Source: NAT127 sp041655035
Lineage (GTDB): Bacteria; Pseudomonadota; Gammaproteobacteria; Pseudomonadales; Porticoccaceae
Assembly: GCA_041655035.1 (NCBI GenBank)
Contig: JBAZCN010000140.1
Location: 1 to 8,248, forward strand
Reading direction: 5' to 3'
DNA length: 8,248 nt
The notes under the pieces were generated by a model. The model saw only the letters and a program-made list of their open reading frames with translations, ran no database searches and was not told the DNA's origin. Each line of letters opens with the position of its first letter. Position 1 is the first letter of the stretch. The position numbers were made by a program, and so were the translations under genes. This document shows, piece after piece, positions 1 to 5,228 of this stretch.

Positions 1-200
1 ATGTTGTCGGGGTCGACATGCAACTCGACCTCGACCCGGTCGGGGAAATGCCCACTGTATTCATCGAGCAGCACATGCCGGCTGGTGGCCAGAAACAAGC
101 GCTGGCCTCGCTCGAAGAAAAAGCCGCTGGCGCCGGAGAGCAGCAGTTGCTGATTGAACGTGCTGATGCGCGCCGCGGCGAGCAGCAATGTCTCGATCAT
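1..200 (-). CDS. Probable trypsin-like serine peptidase domain protein, N-terminal part (cut by window edge)
   Basis: The minus-strand frame is open from an ATG at 198-200 to the left edge, giving 66 codons with no stop, so the C-terminus lies outside the window. A GGAG ribosome-binding site sits 7 bases before the ATG. The visible protein starts MIETLLLAAARIS, then has a Gly-rich strand (SGASGFFFERG, about residues 22-32), then FLATSRHVLLDEYSGH (37-51). The hydrophobic strand followed by T-S-R-H-V resembles the catalytic-histidine strand of chymotrypsin-fold peptidases, which would make His42 the putative catalytic His. The Asp and Ser of the triad would lie beyond the edge and cannot be checked. 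There is no obvious signal peptide, so it is probably cytoplasmic. The start lies 31 bp after the glutathione peroxidase stop on the same strand, suggesting co-transcription. The family call rests on a short motif and remembered resemblance to small bacterial trypsin-like proteins; a non-catalytic member is possible. Confidence 0.55.
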   Translation of the reverse strand, partial: MIETLLLAAARISTFNQQLLLSGASGFFFERGQRLFLATSRHVLLDEYSGHFPDRVEVELHVDPDN

Positions 201-231
201 CAGGCGTCTCCAGGTCTTCCGGCGCCGCTGC

Positions 232-780
232 CTATTGCGCCAGCGCTGTTTCGATCGCGGCGACGATGCGATCGTCCAGCGGGGCTATATCCGGGGCAAA
301 GCGCCCCACCACCTGGCCATCGCGGCCGACCAGAAACTTCTCGAAATTCCACAGCACATCGGTGTCGTTCTCCGGACCGAGGCTGTGGGACTCGAGCCGC
401 TGACGAAGGGCGCCATCGGGATTGAGGGTGGCGTGGGGCCAGGCATCGATCAGCGCGGCATACAACGGGTGGCGCCCTTCTCCGGCAACGGAGATTTTCT
501 GCGCCACCGGAAACTCCACCCCGTAGGTGCCGCGGCAGAACTCGGCAATCTCCTCGTTGCTGCCCGGCTCCTGGCCGGCAAAATCGTTGGCGGGGAAGCC
601 AATCACCACCAGGCCCTTGTCGCGGTAGTTTTCGTACAGCGTCTCCAGCCCTTCGTACTGGGGCGTCAGCCCGCAGGCCGACGCGACGTTGACGATCAGC
701 ACCACGGCGCCGCTGTAGTCCTCCAGGGTCGCCGTCGAGCCATCCATGCGGGCATAGGGAATTCGGGTAAGAGCAGTCAT
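232..780 (-). CDS. btuE: Glutathione peroxidase family protein (BtuE-like thiol peroxidase)
   Basis: This 182-residue cytoplasmic peroxidase would reduce hydrogen peroxide and organic hydroperoxides. The family tetrad is visible: Cys36 in NVASACGLTPQY, Gln70 in GQEPGS, and Trp144-Asn145 in LWNFEKFLVGRDG. The active site uses Cys rather than selenocysteine. Cys82 (EFCRGTYGVEFP) lies 46 residues after Cys36, matching the resolving Cys of thioredoxin-dependent members, so thioredoxin is the likelier reductant (inference). The second Cys often found in FPCNQF is Ala here (FPANDF). Length and C-terminal motifs match E. coli BtuE. Two adjacent ATGs (781-783 and 778-780) follow AAGGAG; the second has the better spacing (7 bases), and the first would add one Met. 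An upstream in-frame TTG at 798 overlaps the ribosome-binding site and is unlikely. The gene lies downstream of the amidase and just upstream of the trypsin-like gene. The name btuE reflects similarity only; a role in cobalamin uptake is not implied. Confidence 0.93.
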   Translation of the reverse strand: MTALTRIPYARMDGSTATLEDYSGAVVLIVNVASACGLTPQYEGLETLYENYRDKGLVVIGFPANDFAGQEPGSNEEIAEFCRGTYGVEFPVAQKISVAGEGRHPLYAALIDAWPHATLNPDGALRQRLESHSLGPENDTDVLWNFEKFLVGRDGQVVGRFAPDIAPLDDRIVAAIETALAQ

Positions 781-790
781 CATCAATCTC

Positions 791-827
791 CTTGTCAACA
801 GTTAGCCACCCATCGGTGGCTGACAAG
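791..827 (-). promoter_or_regulatory. Leader hairpin over the glutathione peroxidase ribosome-binding site
   Basis: In the minus-strand transcript, CTTGTC (827-822) pairs with GACAAG (796-791). Directly stacked on it, AGCCACC (821-815) pairs with GGTGGCT (810-804) around a GATG loop. This gives 13 base pairs with one 7-base bulge (803-797). The distal arm includes the AAG of the AAGGAG ribosome-binding site (793-788), so the fold would partly hide it. It could be a translational control element or a transcript-end hairpin for the amidase, but no T-run follows it. A possible -10, TATGCT, lies at 831-826 with only a poor -35. Confidence 0.45.
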
Positions 828-876
828 CATAGAAAGGTTTACTCTCCCCGCAAACCCCTCGCCGGCAAACATGTCG

Positions 877-893
877 AAAAAAGCCCGCTGGCT
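877..893 (-). terminator. Weak candidate intrinsic terminator after the amidase gene
   Basis: Immediately after the amidase stop, the minus strand has AGCC, a 4-base loop, then GGCT, followed by a run of six Ts (one shared with the stem) at 882-877. The stem is only 4 bp, so termination would be inefficient and some read-through into the peroxidase gene is likely. Confidence 0.35.
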
Positions 894-894
894 C

Positions 895-2415
895 TCAACT
901 CACCGGCGGCCTTTCGCTGCGCGGAAAGGCTTTGAGAAACGCGTCTGCCGCCGCATACAACTTCGCCTCGTTGCGCGGTTGAGCCACCAGTTGCAGCCCC
1001 ACCGGCAGGCCATCGATGTAACCACAGGGAATCGACAGCGCCGGCCAGCCGAGCCAGTTGAACATGTGGGTATACACCGTATAGGTCGGCGCGAAGGTCT
1101 TGTGCGGGTATTTGTCGCCGTCCTTGTTCCAGGCCGCATCCCAATCCTCGACAGTATAGGCGGTCTGCGCCGCACAGGGACTGAGCAGCACGTCGTACTG
1201 CTCGAATAGCCGGTTGAAGCGCTGCCAATTGCGGTGGCGGGTTTCGCTGGCCTCCTTGAGCGCCGCGGCCGGCGGCATGGTGCCATCGGAAGACACCGCA
1301 TCGTAGGCATTGTTCATCATGATGAAGGGGATGAAGAAATCCTCCCACTGCTCGTCGGTGGCCTCCACCCTGGCGCCCAACTGGCGGAAACCTTCGGCCG
1401 CGCGGCGGGTGGCCGCCTCGATCCCTGCAGTCTGCGCAGTGGCGTACATCGCGCCGAAACCGAAATTGTCTGTCCAGGCAAAGCGCATGCCCTCCACCCC
1501 TTGGCCGAGGGCGCCCAGGTAATCCGGCGCAGGCTCCTCCAGGGCAATGAAGTCGCGGCCATCGGGGCCGGCAATCGCCTGCATGACCAAGGCCGCGTCG
1601 CGCACATCGCGGGTCATCGGCGCGGTGGTGATCATCAGCATGATCTTGGGGTCGTCGTAGTGGGCGTAGGGAATGCGCCCGAGGGCGGTGTGCACCCCCA
1701 CCACGCCACAGATCGCCGCGGGCAAGCGCGTCGACCCTCCTCCGTCGGAGCCGAGGGCGATCGGCACCAGTGCGGCGGCCACCGCCGCGCCGCTGCCGGC
1801 GCTGGATGAACCCGGCACCCGGGCGGGATCCCAAGGGTTGCGGGGATGGCGGCTCAAATCGGCATCGCGGCCCGCGGTCATGGCGGTATTGCCCATGCCC
1901 GGCAGCTTGGTGGTGCCGACAATAATTGCACCGGCGGCGCGCAGCCGCTCCACGGCGATGTCATCACTGGTGGCGATGACATCGCTGCCAGGGCCGTTGA
2001 CCACGGGCAAGCCTTCCACGGCGGTATGCTCCTTCACAGCAATGGGGATGCCGTGAAGCGTACCCAAAGGCTCGCCACTGCGCTGCAAGGCATCGGCTTT
2101 CCGCGCCTGGGCGCGGGCTCCTTCGGCATCCAGTGTCTGGAACGCGTGGAGAGTCGGGTCGAGCCTGGCGATACGTTCGAGAAAGTGTTCGGTCACTTGC
2201 ACTGCGGTCAACTGGCGGCTGGCGATCAGTTCGGCGATACGCCAGGCCGGCAGCCAGGTGATGTCATCAGCGGCCATCGCCGCGGCCGCGCCCAGCAATG
2301 TGCCGCCGCCAGCCACCGCCGATACCGCCAGGGATCCGGCCACGCCTTTGACCAGCGTGCGCCTGTCGAGCATGGGGCCGCCGTCACTGCCATTCGAACC
2401 GTCGTTTTTCTTCAT
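895..2415 (-). CDS. Amidase-signature hydrolase with Tat export signal
   Basis: This 506-residue amidase-signature enzyme hydrolyses a carboxamide to acid and ammonia; the substrate cannot be read from the sequence. The Ser-cisSer-Lys triad is present with correct spacing: Lys128 in GIPIAVKEH, Ser204 in PGSSSAGSG, and Ser228 in GSDGGGSTRLPA. The usual GSDTGGS reads GSDGGGS. The C-terminal GLPVGLQLVAQP motif is intact, so the enzyme looks complete. Residues 17-22 are DRRTLV, a twin-arginine motif followed by a hydrophobic stretch and a likely cleavage after AMA near residue 48, indicating export of the folded enzyme by the Tat pathway to the periplasm. The start ATG (2413-2415) has GAGG upstream; an alternative Met at codon 15 (2373) would also keep the Tat motif. 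Divergently oriented from the SDR gene and upstream of the peroxidase gene. Possible roles are scavenging amides or processing cell-wall or natural-product amides. Confidence 0.92.
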   Translation of the reverse strand: MKKNDGSNGSDGGPMLDRRTLVKGVAGSLAVSAVAGGGTLLGAAAAMAADDITWLPAWRIAELIASRQLTAVQVTEHFLERIARLDPTLHAFQTLDAEGARAQARKADALQRSGEPLGTLHGIPIAVKEHTAVEGLPVVNGPGSDVIATSDDIAVERLRAAGAIIVGTTKLPGMGNTAMTAGRDADLSRHPRNPWDPARVPGSSSAGSGAAVAAALVPIALGSDGGGSTRLPAAICGVVGVHTALGRIPYAHYDDPKIMLMITTAPMTRDVRDAALVMQAIAGPDGRDFIALEEPAPDYLGALGQGVEGMRFAWTDNFGFGAMYATAQTAGIEAATRRAAEGFRQLGARVEATDEQWEDFFIPFIMMNNAYDAVSSDGTMPPAAALKEASETRHRNWQRFNRLFEQYDVLLSPCAAQTAYTVEDWDAAWNKDGDKYPHKTFAPTYTVYTHMFNWLGWPALSIPCGYIDGLPVGLQLVAQPRNEAKLYAAADAFLKAFPRSERPPVS

Positions 2416-2492
2416 CGGATAATCCTCAGCTGTTATTGTTGTGCCGCAGTGTTTCGTTCACCGGCGAGGCGGAATCATCCGGCCACTATTTG

Positions 2493-2522
2493 TTGACCAG
2501 GCCACCGCACGCCGCATTAAAT
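2493..2522 (+). promoter_or_regulatory. Candidate sigma70 promoter (plus strand, toward SDR gene)
   Basis: TTGACC (2493-2498) is followed after 18 bases by TTAAAT (2517-2522). A transcript from here would have a leader of about 300 bases before the SDR start, so the nearer candidate at 2766 is preferred for that gene. Confidence 0.25.
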
Positions 2523-2537
2523 TTACATATTAGACAA

Positions 2538-2566
2538 ATTTAACACGACCAGCGCGATCCTGCCAA
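2538..2566 (-). promoter_or_regulatory. Candidate sigma70 promoter of the amidase gene
   Basis: On the minus strand TTGGCA (2566-2561, five of six consensus bases) is followed after 17 bases by TTAAAT (2543-2538, four of six). Initiation near 2531 would give a leader of about 115 bases ahead of the amidase ATG. It overlaps the AT-rich core of the divergent region. Confidence 0.35.
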
Positions 2567-2765
2567 CCATTGTCCACCGCGCCAGGCATATTGATTCTCG
2601 AATTCCCCGCCAGCCTTTCCATGGCCGCTCCTCTCACAGTCCATCGCCTGTGCCTTTGTCGCCGCGCCACCACCAGCTTCCCCCACAGCGAAGCATGGCC
2701 GGCACCCGCACCCATGCAACGCTGGGCAGGCACTGCGCGGAAACCTCACCATTAAGACAAGTGTA

Positions 2766-2794
2766 TTGACCTGCCACGGTTGGACGAATAGTCT
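2766..2794 (+). promoter_or_regulatory. Candidate sigma70 promoter of the SDR gene
   Basis: TTGACC (2766-2771) is followed after 17 bases by a weak -10, TAGTCT (2789-2794). A start near 2801 would leave a leader of roughly 37 bases that contains the AGGAGG ribosome-binding site. Confidence 0.3.
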
Positions 2795-2837
2795 TTGCCC
2801 CTCATCAGAGATCCATCCGCACTCGACAGGAGGAATA

Positions 2838-3722
2838 ATGTCCAGCAACAGCGGCTCTACCCATGCAACACCCACTGCCTCAACCACCGCCGGCGACTCG
2901 ACCAACGCTGACTTCAAGGCCAAGTACGGCCCCTGGGCCCTGATCGCCGGCGCTTCCCACGGCGTGGGCTCGGAGTTCGCCCGCCAAGTGGCGGCCCAGG
3001 GCATCAACTGCGTACTGCTGTCCCGCCGCGAATCGGCCCTCCAGGAACTGCGCCAGGAACTCGAACAGACCCACCACATCGAGACCCGGGTGATCACCGC
3101 CGACCTGTCCACCGACGGCGCCATCGCCACCATCGTCGAGGGGGTCAGTGATCTCGATCTCGGCCTGATCATCTACAATGCCGGCGCCCCGCCCTACGCC
3201 AGCGAGTTTCTCAAAGCACCTCTCGACGCCTGGGAGGGACTGGTGCGCCTCAACGTCACCTCGCCCATGGAGCTGAGCCATACCCTTGGCCAGAAGCTGG
3301 TGGATCGGGGCCGTGGCGGCCTGCTGCTGGTAGGCTCCCAGGCCGGCCTCGGCGGCAACAAAAAGTACAGCATGTATACCGGCACCAAAGGCTTCATGCT
3401 CAACTTTGGCGAATCGCTGTGGATCGAGTGGCAGGACAAGGGCGTCGACGTGCTCAATCTGCTGATCTCGGTGGTCGATAGCCCGACGCTGCGCGCACAG
3501 ATGAAAAAATCCAACATCGCCGGCTGGGATGCCGAGGACATCGGTGTGCCCAAGCCCGCCGACCTCGCCAGTATCGGCTTGCGCGAGCTGGCCAACGGCC
3601 CGACTTTCATCCACCCTCAGGACGAGAGCAGCGAAGCCGGCTCGGTCTCCGAGGGCGCCCAGCGCCGCGATGCCATGCTGGAACGCTGGGCGATCACCGC
3701 ACCCTTTGTCGGCGACGACTGA
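2838..3722 (+). CDS. Short-chain dehydrogenase/reductase (SDR) family oxidoreductase
   Basis: A 294-residue classical-type SDR, an NAD(P)-dependent oxidoreductase acting on an alcohol or carbonyl substrate that cannot be deduced. The Rossmann nucleotide-binding motif GASHGVG is at residues 38-44 after strand WALIA. The NAG motif is at 114-116, and the catalytic tetrad is visible as Asn139 (RLNVTSP), Ser167 (LVGSQAG), Tyr180 and Lys184 (YTGTK). An Arg-Arg pair after the second strand (LSRRES, 62-66) suggests NADPH preference (inference). The first 23 or so residues are rich in Ser, Thr and Ala and precede the usual family start (FKAKYGPWALI). The start is supported by AGGAGG at 2828-2833, four bases before the ATG. 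No signal peptide or membrane segment, so cytoplasmic. A hairpin follows the stop and the next gene, dps, has its own promoter candidate, so it is probably monocistronic. Confidence 0.92.
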   Translation: MSSNSGSTHATPTASTTAGDSTNADFKAKYGPWALIAGASHGVGSEFARQVAAQGINCVLLSRRESALQELRQELEQTHHIETRVITADLSTDGAIATIVEGVSDLDLGLIIYNAGAPPYASEFLKAPLDAWEGLVRLNVTSPMELSHTLGQKLVDRGRGGLLLVGSQAGLGGNKKYSMYTGTKGFMLNFGESLWIEWQDKGVDVLNLLISVVDSPTLRAQMKKSNIAGWDAEDIGVPKPADLASIGLRELANGPTFIHPQDESSEAGSVSEGAQRRDAMLERWAITAPFVGDD

Positions 3723-3740
3723 CCCGGCATCCTGCCGCCG

Positions 3741-3766
3741 GCCCGGCAGCCACTCCACTGCCGGGC
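3741..3766 (+). terminator. Hairpin after the SDR gene
   Basis: GCCCGGCAG (3741-3749) and CTGCCGGGC (3758-3766) form a perfect 9-bp stem with an 8-base loop, starting 18 bases after the SDR stop. There is no T-run after it, so it may act as a transcript 3'-end stabiliser or factor-dependent stop rather than a classical intrinsic terminator. Confidence 0.45.
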
Positions 3767-3849
3767 GTCCCGCCATCCGCCCGCCAGTGCGCTGTCGCTG
3801 ATCGACGACAAGGAAAACTGCGAAAAGCCACCAATCGCCGATAATAGGT

Positions 3850-3878
3850 TTGATCACCATCGATCGCAGAGCTAGACT
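3850..3878 (+). promoter_or_regulatory. Candidate sigma70 promoter of dps
   Basis: TTGATC (3850-3855) is followed after 17 bases by TAGACT (3873-3878); each box matches four of six consensus bases. Initiation near 3885 would give a leader of about 70 bases. GATC occurs three times within 3852-3884, and an ATAG precedes the -35 box at 3844-3847. Confidence 0.4.
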
Positions 3879-3954
3879 TGATCGACACCGCACGGCCTTC
3901 GCCGCCACCCGCGGATAGCAGCAATCAACATCAATCGCGAATCCAGGAGTAACC

Positions 3955-4452
3955 ATGGCCAAGAAGCAAAAGAACCCAGGCACCGAGATCAATATCGGCA
4001 TCGACCACGATGACCGCGCGAAAATCGCCGAGGGTCTTTCCCGTTTACTGGCGGATACCTACACCCTGTATCTCAAGACCCACAATTTCCACTGGAACGT
4101 CACCGGGCCCATGTTCAACACCCTGCACCTGATGTTCGAGACCCAATACACTGAACTGGCCCAGGCCGTCGACGAGATCGCCGAGCGCATTCGCGCCCTG
4201 GGCTTTCCCGCCCCCGGCACTTACAAGGATTACGCCCGCCTGTCTTCCATCAAGGAAAACGACGGAGTACCGAGCGCGGAGGAGATGATTCAGCTGCTGG
4301 TCGAAGGCCAGGAGGCCGTGACCCGCACCGCCCGCTCGATCTTCCCCGTGGTCGACAAATCCAGCGACGAGCCCACTGCCGACCTGCTCACCCAGCGCAT
4401 GCAGGTTCATGAAAAAACCGCCTGGATGTTGCGCAGCCTGCTGGAAAGATAA
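3955..4452 (+). CDS. dps: Dps family DNA-binding ferritin-like protein
   Basis: This 165-residue protein of the Dps branch of the ferritin superfamily would assemble into a dodecameric shell, oxidise Fe(II) using hydrogen peroxide and store the iron, limiting Fenton damage. The inter-subunit ferroxidase site is visible: His46 (THNFHWNVTGP), His58 and Glu62 (LHLMFE), Asp73 and Glu77 (AVDEIAERI). These align with E. coli Dps His51, His63, Asp67, Asp78 and Glu82 at a constant offset of five. The N-terminal tail begins MAKKQK; such Lys-rich tails mediate non-specific DNA binding in E. coli Dps, but this one is short, so DNA compaction is uncertain. AGGAG lies at 3945-3949, five bases before the ATG. 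Its own promoter candidate and a strong terminator indicate a single-gene unit. Family members are typically induced by peroxide (OxyR) or stationary phase; neither is proven here. Confidence 0.95.
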   Translation: MAKKQKNPGTEINIGIDHDDRAKIAEGLSRLLADTYTLYLKTHNFHWNVTGPMFNTLHLMFETQYTELAQAVDEIAERIRALGFPAPGTYKDYARLSSIKENDGVPSAEEMIQLLVEGQEAVTRTARSIFPVVDKSSDEPTADLLTQRMQVHEKTAWMLRSLLER

Positions 4453-4462
4453 ACCCTTGCCG

Positions 4463-4499
4463 GCCAGTGGCCACAACGGCCACTGGCTTCTCCTTGTCT
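4463..4499 (+). terminator. Intrinsic terminator candidate of dps
   Basis: GCCAGTGGCC (4463-4472) and GGCCACTGGC (4478-4487) form a perfect 10-bp stem around ACAAC, beginning 10 bases after the dps stop. A T/C-rich but interrupted tail (TTCTCCTTGTCT) follows. The stem is symmetric, so it could also act on transcripts arriving from the minus-strand deacylase gene. Confidence 0.7.
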
Positions 4500-4547
4500 G
4501 CCACCGTTCCGGCAGACACTGCCTCCACCCTTCCGCCACAGCCACTT

Positions 4548-4614
4548 CCGTCGCAATAGCGGTTTTTTTCGCGACCTCACCCGCTTCTTCACCACCTGAC
4601 CGAAGCGGGTCAGG
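4548..4614. terminator. Second hairpin/T-run cluster between the convergent genes
   Basis: A short stem CGC/GCG (4552-4554 with 4559-4561) leads directly into seven Ts at 4563-4569, reading on the plus strand as a backup terminator. Next come two mutually exclusive hairpins: ACCCGCTTC (4579-4587) with GAAGCGGGT (4602-4610), 9 bp; or CCTGACC (4595-4601) with GGTCAGG (4608-4614), 7 bp around a 6-base loop. They begin just past the deacylase stop and may end its minus-strand transcript, although no T-run follows on that strand. Confidence 0.45.
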
Positions 4615-4617
4615 CCG

Positions 4618-5103
4618 TCAATGGGCGCTGACCAGCGGCTGACAGAACCTGCCGTGGCCGCAATGGTCCAGCAAGCGGGAGAATTCACTGCGCTTCATAT
4701 GTACCAGGTGCTCGTGATCGCCCGCTTCCAGATAGATATCTTCCATCTCACACAGGCGATCGTCCCAGATCGTCGGCATGGCGTAGGCCTGCCCCATCGG
4801 CGGCACAGCGCCGATCTCACAATCGGCAAACAGCCTGCCGAGTTCCCGCTCGCCGGCCAGCGACAGGCTGTGATTGGTCAGGGTATTGAGTCTGGAAATC
4901 TCGGCGCGGCACAGGGTCGGCAACACTGCCATCAGGTAGCGCCGGTTCTCATCCCGGAACACCACCGCCTTGGCCAGTTGGGTCAACGGCACATTGGCCC
5001 TGGCCGCGGTTTCCATCGAAGTGCTCGAATGTTTGTGCCGGACGGTATCGTAATGGATATTCTCCCGGTCCAGATAAGACTTGAAGGTTGCGGCAATGGT
5101 CAT
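4618..5103 (-). CDS. YbaK/EbsC family aminoacyl-tRNA deacylase
   Basis: This 161-residue stand-alone YbaK-fold protein belongs to a family that hydrolyses mischarged aminoacyl-tRNAs in trans (for example Cys- or Ala-tRNA-Pro), acting in the cytoplasm. Family marks are the conserved Lys45 in LAKAVVFRD, the substrate-pocket loop GAVPPMGQAY (98-107), and the C-terminal strand LVHMKRSEFSRLL. The N-terminal region, about residues 1-35, carries the variable HKHSSTSMETA segment. Which tRNA or amino acid is edited cannot be told from sequence alone. The start at 5101-5103 is supported by GGAGG eight bases upstream. It is co-oriented with, and 125 bp downstream of, the CobW-family GTPase gene; the gap is long enough for its own promoter (a -10-like TATGAT at 5138-5133). 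It converges on dps with a hairpin-rich spacer. Confidence 0.88.
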   Translation of the reverse strand: MTIAATFKSYLDRENIHYDTVRHKHSSTSMETAARANVPLTQLAKAVVFRDENRRYLMAVLPTLCRAEISRLNTLTNHSLSLAGERELGRLFADCEIGAVPPMGQAYAMPTIWDDRLCEMEDIYLEAGDHEHLVHMKRSEFSRLLDHCGHGRFCQPLVSAH

Positions 5104-5228
5104 GACAGATTCCTCCGAGTGTGACGGCGATGATCATATCGACTGAACAAAGCATAGAATCACGGCCGGGACACTGCTCAGAAGATAGCGTTTTAACAAC
5201 CTCCCGCTTTAGAACCGTCGCCTCGTAC

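Larger units (their letters stand above)
2416..2837. other. Divergent intergenic region between amidase and SDR genes
   Basis: This 422-bp stretch has no convincing gene. Short frames such as 2570-2755 (plus) and 2530-2733 (minus) have no ribosome-binding site and low-complexity translations. An AT-rich core at about 2515-2545 stands out from the GC-rich surroundings and carries promoter-like elements on both strands, listed separately. The rest (about 2570-2760) shows nothing I can identify. Confidence 0.6.

Noticed and set aside
154..1209. 351-codon plus-strand open frame opposite the peroxidase and amidase genes
   Set aside because: It lies antisense to two clear conserved genes, has no ribosome-binding site or family resemblance, and long antisense frames are normal in GC-rich DNA.
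1846..2496. 216-codon plus-strand frame opposite the amidase N-terminus
   Set aside because: The opposite strand encodes the amidase triad; no motif or ribosome-binding site supports this frame.
2880..4001. 373-codon minus-strand open frame opposite SDR and dps
   Set aside because: Antisense to two genes with intact catalytic motifs and crosses their intergenic hairpin; composition is that of a reverse-strand shadow.
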